Shown here piece by piece: positions 1 through 5,581 of a stretch of DNA of 5,581 nt. A program made the translations under genes and the position numbers. This DNA comes from Candidatus Rifleibacteriota bacterium (lineage in GTDB: Bacteria; Muiribacteriota; Ozemobacteria; Ozemobacterales; Ozemobacteraceae), in NCBI GenBank assembly GCA_028691595.1, contig JAQUZA010000240.1, forward strand, positions 1-5,581, in the 5' to 3' direction. The notes beneath the pieces are model-generated. The model did not search any database and was not told where the DNA came from. It saw nothing but the letters and a program-made list of their open reading frames with translations. Position 1 is the stretch's first letter; each line of letters begins with the position of its first letter.

Positions 1-1471
1 GAATGGCATTTTTCATTATTATTCCGACTTCGCGAAAGGTTTTGAGAAATTTCACCAGCCATAATTTCTGCTCTTCAGTCGACCCGTTAATCAAGATTGA
101 ATTTTCTGACTGGCCAGCCTGATAAATCTCATCATCGACGAAAGAGCAAAGCCTGGCGCGAAAAAGCCTTACCGACTTATCAAGCGCATCGAGAGCTTCT
201 TCACCTTCATATCTGATTCTTTGCAGGGCTGAGTTTCTTGAAGAATCAAGATAGCGCTCCATACTTATCATTGCCTGCAGAAAAGCCGGCAACAGGAAAA
301 TTGCAACTATTGCTGCAAGCTGGGTTCGCAAACCGGCGCGCACCATTCTTCCCATAACCAAATGATTGCCTGCGAAATATACTATTGCCGACAACCAGGC
401 AAGAAGTGCCACAAAAACCAGATTGCGCATCAGGCGAACCGGGCGCGTTTCCGCAGGTATTTTTCTGGCAAGCACAACCTGGCGATAGCCAAATTCAGCG
501 AGAGCGATTCTAACCTTGAGCCACCCACCAACCCGATAAATTTCATTCTCGCTCTTTGAGAAGTCACCAGATTCACCTGTTGATGCCGAAGATTTGGCTA
601 TTTCCAGACTGCATCCGGTCTGAGCGATATTTTTGACTAACGCGTGTTCAAATCGCCTGCCAGCAGCAAGTCGAAAATTATCTTCATCATAGAGAACTGC
701 AACAATGCCTCTGAAAGCAGACAAATCTTCGAGGGAATTCTCGCCAGGGACTTCCACCGAACTTTTCAGCCAACCGGGAGTTTCACGGGCTCGATCTTTA
801 AAGACAGGAAACCACATAAGCCTGTAATGAATGCCATTTATGAAGCAGGGTTGAAAATTTCTTACTGCCGAACAGATAAAATTGTTCTGCTCGTTCTGAG
901 TTTTGTCGTCGAGCATGCGGCGCAGAAATTGATCGCCCTCATGCCGTGACTCTTCGCTGAATTTCAAATCAAAAAGAGTTGCCAGACCTCTGGTTGCAAG
1001 CAGTCTTACCGCCTCCCATTTCTGCTGGTCGGGAACCATAACTCCGGGGGGGCCTAATATCTCATGCCTGATTAATACCTCTCGACTGTTCGCCGGCAAA
1101 TTGGCCGGGAAAAATGCCCAGCTGAATGCATCTTTAAAAATACCAACCCCTTCTCTAACTTTCTCATTATCATTAACCGGAAATCTATCAGAGCTGTAAA
1201 TACCCGCAACAAGATCGGTGCTACCATTGCTTAGGGCCTGGCCTGCCAGGAAATTTCCAATGTGCAGACTTTTTGAATTTGAACGTTGGATATATTTCAG
1301 ATCGGTCAGAAGTTTTCTTCTGACTTCGGCCTCGTGATATTCATTACTGGAAGCTGAATAGCTTGCGAAACTACGCCAGACAAGCAATGCAACGACAGCA
1401 GCAAGCAGCAATATGAACGAAGTGGCCCGAAATTTATAAAAAAGAACCGGTTTGCTATTTTTCTGCTGCAA
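1..1471 (-). CDS. Second twin-sensor membrane receptor, N-terminal 490 residues (3' end beyond window)
   Basis: An open frame runs from a TTG at 1471 to the left edge with no stop, giving 490 codons; the C-terminus is missing. A TAA lies in frame at 1477-1475, the first in-frame ATG is not until codon 145, and GAGGTGG sits 6 bases before the TTG, so the TTG is the convincing start. Predicted layout: membrane helix 1 at about 16-32; an extracytoplasmic domain at 33-345; paired helices at about 350-373 and 382-402; then a long helical stretch (about 403-450) beginning a second extracytoplasmic region. This is the order and spacing of the neighbouring cyclase receptor. Similar local patterns include GIHYRLMW against GHGFYLTW in domain A, and a short Gly/Arg loop plus a Pro-Ala inside helix 3. 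It therefore looks like a diverged tandem paralogue. The output domain is not visible and could be a cyclase, phosphatase, GGDEF or kinase module. No function can be assigned beyond membrane receptor. Confidence 0.85.
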   Translation of the reverse strand, partial: MQQKNSKPVLFYKFRATSFILLLAAVVALLVWRSFASYSASSNEYHEAEVRRKLLTDLKYIQRSNSKSLHIGNFLAGQALSNGSTDLVAGIYSSDRFPVNDNEKVREGVGIFKDAFSWAFFPANLPANSREVLIRHEILGPPGVMVPDQQKWEAVRLLATRGLATLFDLKFSEESRHEGDQFLRRMLDDKTQNEQNNFICSAVRNFQPCFINGIHYRLMWFPVFKDRARETPGWLKSSVEVPGENSLEDLSAFRGIVAVLYDEDNFRLAAGRRFEHALVKNIAQTGCSLEIAKSSASTGESGDFSKSENEIYRVGGWLKVRIALAEFGYRQVVLARKIPAETRPVRLMRNLVFVALLAWLSAIVYFAGNHLVMGRMVRAGLRTQLAAIVAIFLLPAFLQAMISMERYLDSSRNSALQRIRYEGEEALDALDKSVRLFRARLCSFVDDEIYQAGQSENSILINGSTEEQKLWLVKFLKTFREVGIIMKNAI

Positions 1472-4448
1472 AGCTTACCACCTCAAACAGGCCATCACTG
1501 GCCGCGATCTCCTCAAAAACATAGCCAGGCAGATCGTCTTTAAGATTGCGCGAAATGACAATACCGGAATGCCGACACATTTTTGAGGCTCCTTCGGCAT
1601 CCTCAGCTTCCTGAAGCGTTCTACCAGCAATTGTATAATCAAGCCTGACCCCGGAGTTACCCATAATTCCTGCAAGAATTTCGCCTCTGGCCAGTCCGAT
1701 TCCGGTGCGTACGGTAAATTTCCCTGCTGCAGCACGTTCTTGCTGGTTTTTAGTGTGCGCCTGTTTCATTTCCATTGCTGCTTCTATCGCCGCAACCGCC
1801 ATTGGATGCTCATCTTCGTAAAAAATTGCCCAAACGGCATCGCCAACAAAACGATCAATAACGCCCCCCCATTTTTCAATAATTTCTGACATAGACCCGA
1901 GATGGCTGTTAACCATATCAAAAACCTCTTCTGCCGGGTGCTCTTCTGAAATTGTAGTAAATGAGCGAATATCAGAAACAAGCACAATTACTTTCCTGAG
2001 TGTTCCGGCACCTGCTTTAATAAAATTGCTGGCGAGAACATGGCTTATGGCCTGAGGTGCCACGAATTTCTTGATTTTTTCGCGTTCTTTAACCCAATCA
2101 GCCATACGTCTTATTGAAAAGGCCGTTGAAGCAATTTCATCTTCTCTCCAGGCCGCTCGAGCCACAAGATCTCCGCCATTTCTGATGGACTCAAGATCAG
2201 GCACAAAATCTCTCAGAGGCTTTCCAACCCAGAAAGATGCGAGAACTGAGCCGGTTAAAACCACGAGAATAAGCAACACAAGTGACCCCAGCATCGAAAT
2301 ATGCTCTAAATAAACCTGAGATTCAATTTGATATGCCGGCAATCTTGCCACAAAAACAAACCCTGGCATGCGTTGCGACGGAACGATGATACTCGCATAA
2401 TCACGATCATACAGATACGCAGTTCTTTCACCGGTTGCTCTGGTGATCCTTCTGAATCCATCTGTTTTTCCAGTAGACAAAATCAGTTCATTTCCGGCAC
2501 CTTCGGTTTTGAATACCGCGATATCTGGTGAGAAACCCGTTTTTCTGAGATACTCAAAGGCTCGCTCAGGCAACTTTACCTTCAGAGTGTCCAGATATTT
2601 TTTTTCCGGGTTGAAAAGAGCAATAAAGACCCCCAGGGCTCGTGAATCAATATTAAGCTGATGAATAAAGCTCAAAGAATAATCATTACCGGAAAAAACA
2701 TCTGAGATGCTTTCAAACTTTTCTTTAACAAGAGCGAAATTCTGGTAAACACGAAAATCAGTCAGCGAAGAAACCGAAGGCAGCCTTCTTTCAGGGTCTG
2801 AAATTTTACCCTTTGGTTGCCCTTCACTGTAAAGATCGGGGTCGGCATGCCTGAGATAACTATCAAGCAACGAACCAAAAAGCGTTCTGCATGATTTTTG
2901 AAATCTAGATGAGCTCTCTTCTGAAAAAAGAGTAAAACACCAGCCACCCTGAACAACAAGAACCAGAGCAGAAGGCTCAATGTGATTACTTTTGAAACCA
3001 TCGCTAAGCTCAGTGAGAAAATCCTTTTCGGCACCGGGAACATCAGAAAGATTACGGGCACGAGAAGCCAGAGTCTTATCTGACCAGACTTTTAACGCTG
3101 CTTCAAGAAATTCATTTGAAACTACGGCCATTTCAGCCTCCAGCTGCAAAACAAGCTGATGAAGCTCACGATGCAGACCGGCCACCTTAACTTCTCTAAA
3201 ATCCTGCATATTTGCAGTCTGAGAACCGATGGTAAGCCCGGCAGGGAAAGAGGCAAAAGCCAGAAACCACAACAAAACTCTGACCGTAATACCAATCGCG
3301 GGCAATCTGCCAAAAATTGCGGCTCTGATGGCAAAAAGAAGCCAGATAATCAAAATGATCCTGAAATACCACCCGGCGACGAGCAATCTTGGACTGACTG
3401 GCATCGATGGCATATCTGCCAGCAAAAGTGCGGCAAAACCACTTACAGGGTCTGAATAACATAATCGCCCGATTCTGTTACCCAGTCTGAAGGCCTTGCC
3501 AACCTTTTCGACCGGCAAATCCATGCCTTGTTTAAGAGTTCCACCCTGAGAAAAATTACTATAAAAAAAATCCTGAATAGCTCGTCGGTCTGAGTCGTTT
3601 TCGAGGCACTCATGCAAAATTATCGCAGTTGAATCAGTTGCCAGAAAGTTATAAAAAGCCGGCCAGCAGTTTTCTGAGCCCGAAATGGCATCGTTTATCA
3701 GAGACCAGTTCGCGATAATTTGCCCGCCAGGCTCATTATTGCGCGAAAAATCGCCTGGAATGAGCAGAAAAAAGCCGCCTGCAATCTTTTCACCAGACTT
3801 TTCATCGCTATTCTCATAGAGTAAATCCCAGGTCAGGTAGAAACCATGCCCCTGGAATATTACCGGGACAGGTTTCAATCTATTTTCAGGCATAAAAATT
3901 TCGCCATAGGCCATTTTGCCAAACATACTTTTTATGCGTTGCTCCCAGCTGTTTGTTGCCAGTTGAGAGCGACCTTCTGCAAAATGCTCGACAATCTGCC
4001 TGAACAATTGCCGCAACATGTAATTTGAAGAAGTCTTAATGGTGCTCAAAACCTTCCAGTCATTGCCTTCTCGAACAAAGTGAATCAATTCAGGTTTAAG
4101 ATTCGCAAAGGATTTGCCGATCAGGTCCTGAGCCTTCAAAAAAGCATCAGCGGGAGAATAGGATCGCAAAATCATTGCCTGAACAAGCTTTTTAAATCTA
4201 AGCGCTGACTCACGGCACCAGAATTCCTGACCAGAAGCCTGATTAAGTCTTTCAGACAAGGCATCTTGTTCCTTGTTCCATTTATCCAGGATCTGTCTTT
4301 CTATCCAGGATTCTTCACCAGATGGGTTCCAGTCCCAGGTTAGAATAAGCCCCGGAGATATACTCAACAGAGCAATCATCAGCCAGCTGAGCAAGACCCT
4401 TGTCTGCGATGATAATCTGCTGAAACTATCTCTGGAGAACAAACTCAT
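1455..4448 (-). CDS. Membrane receptor with two extracytoplasmic domains, HAMP-like linker and divergent class III nucleotide cyclase domain
   Basis: A complete 997-residue protein. Predicted layout: membrane helix 1 at about 17-37; extracytoplasmic domain A at 38-354; helices 2 and 3 at about 355-378 and 384-408 joined by a short loop; extracytoplasmic domain B at 409-713, opening with a long helix (about 415-455) and ending in a Cache-like strand pattern (about 675-705); helix 4 at 714-740; a HAMP-like linker at 741-790; a class III cyclase domain at about 817-990. Cyclase motifs: Asp826 in LVSDIRSFT and Asp870 in DRFVGDAVWAIF are the two metal ligands, and Asp937 in RLDYTIAG is the base-reading Asp. 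The usual base-reading Lys is Arg866, the transition-state Asn is Gln946 and the transition-state Arg is Asp950, so catalysis is doubtful. A signal outside the membrane presumably controls the cytoplasmic domain. Domain A matches no family I recognise; Cache for B is tentative. The ATG overlaps the upstream stop, and a basic N-terminus before helix 1 supports this start. Confidence 0.92.
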   Translation of the reverse strand: MSLFSRDSFSRLSSQTRVLLSWLMIALLSISPGLILTWDWNPSGEESWIERQILDKWNKEQDALSERLNQASGQEFWCRESALRFKKLVQAMILRSYSPADAFLKAQDLIGKSFANLKPELIHFVREGNDWKVLSTIKTSSNYMLRQLFRQIVEHFAEGRSQLATNSWEQRIKSMFGKMAYGEIFMPENRLKPVPVIFQGHGFYLTWDLLYENSDEKSGEKIAGGFFLLIPGDFSRNNEPGGQIIANWSLINDAISGSENCWPAFYNFLATDSTAIILHECLENDSDRRAIQDFFYSNFSQGGTLKQGMDLPVEKVGKAFRLGNRIGRLCYSDPVSGFAALLLADMPSMPVSPRLLVAGWYFRIILIIWLLFAIRAAIFGRLPAIGITVRVLLWFLAFASFPAGLTIGSQTANMQDFREVKVAGLHRELHQLVLQLEAEMAVVSNEFLEAALKVWSDKTLASRARNLSDVPGAEKDFLTELSDGFKSNHIEPSALVLVVQGGWCFTLFSEESSSRFQKSCRTLFGSLLDSYLRHADPDLYSEGQPKGKISDPERRLPSVSSLTDFRVYQNFALVKEKFESISDVFSGNDYSLSFIHQLNIDSRALGVFIALFNPEKKYLDTLKVKLPERAFEYLRKTGFSPDIAVFKTEGAGNELILSTGKTDGFRRITRATGERTAYLYDRDYASIIVPSQRMPGFVFVARLPAYQIESQVYLEHISMLGSLVLLILVVLTGSVLASFWVGKPLRDFVPDLESIRNGGDLVARAAWREDEIASTAFSIRRMADWVKEREKIKKFVAPQAISHVLASNFIKAGAGTLRKVIVLVSDIRSFTTISEEHPAEEVFDMVNSHLGSMSEIIEKWGGVIDRFVGDAVWAIFYEDEHPMAVAAIEAAMEMKQAHTKNQQERAAAGKFTVRTGIGLARGEILAGIMGNSGVRLDYTIAGRTLQEAEDAEGASKMCRHSGIVISRNLKDDLPGYVFEEIAASDGLFEVVSFAAEK
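1478..1484 (-). promoter_or_regulatory. Shine-Dalgarno site for the second receptor (decides a TTG start)
   Basis: GAGGTGG on the minus strand lies inside the last codons of the cyclase gene, 6 bases before the TTG at 1471-1469. It is a strong match to the anti-Shine-Dalgarno sequence at normal spacing. Together with the in-frame TAA just upstream of the TTG, it fixes the start of the next gene and implies initiation or re-initiation as ribosomes finish the cyclase. Confidence 0.75.
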
Positions 4449-5581
4449 CTGGCCTTGATGCTCCCGAGAATTGCCGAAGCTTTGTCAAGACAGCCTCTGG
4501 CATCACTGCCAGCCTTAAAAACCGCTTCATTGATCAGCTCTGAAACAATCTTCAAATTTGCATAATCCTTTTCGTCGACGATGCCAGCCATCAGAAGACG
4601 GTGATGAAACTCAGATGGGGTCTCTGAGGGCTTCCTGTTGATGGGCAGATGCGTTTCCCATTCAAGGTAAAAAAGCGGGATCCAGCTTGAAGACTTGACC
4701 AGATTGCGAAACATGAATCTGAATTTGCGCCTGAAAAACAACACAAACAGCAAAAGAATAATCAGGTATTCTTTGTGAACCAGCAATGACGCAACACTGT
4801 CGAATCTGTCGCGGATTGCCGAAAAGATTTTTTTAAATCCAAGGCTCTGCGAGCGATTGTCGAAGCTGAACACATAACTGAACCAGTATCCTTCAAAGGT
4901 TTCCCACAACGTGAGCAAAAAGCGTTCAACCTCGGAGTCCACCTCGCGTTCTGCTAATACCGGAGTAGGGTCATAAGGAACCCAGCCTGAATTTGGAAAG
5001 AAGACCTCTACCCATGTGTGGGCATGGCCCTGTCTGACGGTATAGAACTTGCCAACATCATTCCAGTCACCCATGGTATAGCCATTAACAGGCCTGGCAG
5101 GAATGCCCATGGCCCGTAAAATCAGCACCAGTCCAGAGGCAAAGTGTTCACAGCTTCCAGCTTTGTAATCAAAAAGAAAAAAATCCACAGGATCGGTATT
5201 ACCATAATCTGGCTGTTCAAGCGAATAAGAGCATTGCCTTTGTATAAAATTCATTGCCCTGTTGACGCTCTGAGAAATAGTTTTGCTGCCCGATGCCAGA
5301 CTTTCAGCCAGGCTGTGAACGCGAGGCGGTATTCCTGCAGTAGACATGAAAGGAATTACATCACGGTCAGGAATGATGTCTTCGATTCTGGAATCTTGAA
5401 CTTCAAGAGGGTTCAAAATTATGTTGGCTACGTAACGCCTGCTACCAGAAACTCTGTTAACAAAAAAAAGGGTTCTATCTTCTTCTACCCCGGCAAAAGG
5501 CAGACCTAGAGAAAGTTCGGCCGTCTGATCTGGCACAAAAACCAGCGGGGGCTCAGTATTTTCAAGAATAATTTCAAGAGG
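4445..5581 (-). CDS. tgpA: TgpA-like membrane transglutaminase, C-terminal part (5' end beyond window)
   Basis: The C-terminal 378 residues of a TgpA-type protein are present; the frame is open to the right edge, so the true start lies outside and the GTG at 5536 is just an internal valine codon. Seen in order (fragment numbering): a beta-rich segment to about residue 85; a transglutaminase core at about 95-210 with the Cys144 motif GSCEHFASG, then GIPARPVNGY, the His188 motif HTWVEVF and the Asp204 motif YDPTP, a complete Cys-His-Asp triad; one membrane helix at about 270-283; and a tail with PSETPSEFHHRL that resembles the DUF4129 C-terminus of the family. Known TgpA proteins are about 650-700 residues with several N-terminal helices, so roughly 300 residues are missing here. 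In the family the catalytic domain faces the periplasm and the protein is often encoded next to a MoxR ATPase and a DUF58 protein; those would be expected to the right. The natural substrate is not known. Its stop codon overlaps the next start (ATGA), indicating translational coupling. Confidence 0.9.
   Translation of the reverse strand, partial: PLEIILENTEPPLVFVPDQTAELSLGLPFAGVEEDRTLFFVNRVSGSRRYVANIILNPLEVQDSRIEDIIPDRDVIPFMSTAGIPPRVHSLAESLASGSKTISQSVNRAMNFIQRQCSYSLEQPDYGNTDPVDFFLFDYKAGSCEHFASGLVLILRAMGIPARPVNGYTMGDWNDVGKFYTVRQGHAHTWVEVFFPNSGWVPYDPTPVLAEREVDSEVERFLLTLWETFEGYWFSYVFSFDNRSQSLGFKKIFSAIRDRFDSVASLLVHKEYLIILLLFVLFFRRKFRFMFRNLVKSSSWIPLFYLEWETHLPINRKPSETPSEFHHRLLMAGIVDEKDYANLKIVSELINEAVFKAGSDARGCLDKASAILGSIKAR
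4453..4465 (-). promoter_or_regulatory. Weak ribosome-binding region of the cyclase receptor
   Basis: Before the ATG at 4448 there is GGGAG at 4465-4461 (12 bases away, rather far) and AAGG at 4456-4453 (4 bases away, rather close). Neither is an ideal site. With the ATGA stop/start overlap, translation of this gene probably depends largely on ribosomes arriving from the transglutaminase gene. Confidence 0.4.

Noticed and set aside
362..559. A 65-codon plus-strand frame with several cysteines and basic residues.
   Set aside because: It is antisense to the paired membrane helices of the second receptor, with no supporting ribosome site or family resemblance.
644..949. A 101-codon open frame on the plus strand.
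   Set aside because: It lies wholly antisense to the second receptor, has no recognisable motif, and the minus-strand frame here is open for 490 codons with coherent receptor features.
2598..2605. Eight-base A/T runs (also at 3563-3570 and 5462-5469) as frameshift or slippage sites.
   Set aside because: They encode ordinary Lys-Lys or Phe-Phe pairs, the frames continue normally through them, and no paired structural signal or alternative product is evident.
2762..3061. A 99-codon minus-strand frame inside the cyclase receptor gene.
   Set aside because: It is in another frame of the same strand as a complete 997-codon gene; no sign of a nested gene.
5144..5509. A 121-codon open frame on the plus strand.
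   Set aside because: It is antisense to the transglutaminase core, where the minus strand encodes clear catalytic motifs; its composition looks like an antisense shadow.
5534..5536. GTG as the start of the transglutaminase gene.
   Set aside because: The frame continues open to the window edge with family-like sequence, and TgpA proteins have several hundred residues before this point.

Overview
The window is almost entirely coding and all of it reads on the minus strand. Three overlapping genes run right to left like an operon: the C-terminal part of a TgpA-type membrane transglutaminase (window right edge to 4445), a complete 997-residue membrane receptor with a C-terminal class III nucleotide cyclase domain (4448-1455), and the first 490 codons of a second membrane receptor (1471 to the left edge). 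The first junction is a 4-base ATGA overlap. The second is a 17-base overlap, with a TTG start and a strong Shine-Dalgarno site inside the end of the cyclase gene. There is no intergenic space, and I see no promoter, terminator, RNA gene, mobile element or CRISPR array.

The moderate GC content, the envelope-type transglutaminase and the large one-component receptors fit a free-living bacterium, probably diderm. Deep-branching phyla rich in multi-domain receptor cyclases (for example Riflebacteria-like lineages) are a guess only; nothing here fixes the taxonomy.

The two receptors look like diverged tandem paralogues. Each has a short N-terminal tail, one membrane helix, an extracytoplasmic domain of about 310 residues, a closely spaced pair of membrane helices, and a second extracytoplasmic region that begins with a long amphipathic helix. 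In the complete copy this is followed by a fourth membrane helix, a HAMP-like linker and the cyclase domain. The output domain of the second copy lies beyond the left edge. This twin-sensor layout is the most unusual feature of the window.

The cyclase domain keeps both metal-binding aspartates and the base-reading Asp. It has Arg at the base-reading Lys position, Gln for the transition-state Asn and Asp for the transition-state Arg. It may therefore be weak, altered in chemistry, or a non-catalytic pseudo-cyclase. Coupling to a periplasmic transglutaminase suggests, as inference only, that the receptors monitor the cell envelope or the products of that enzyme.
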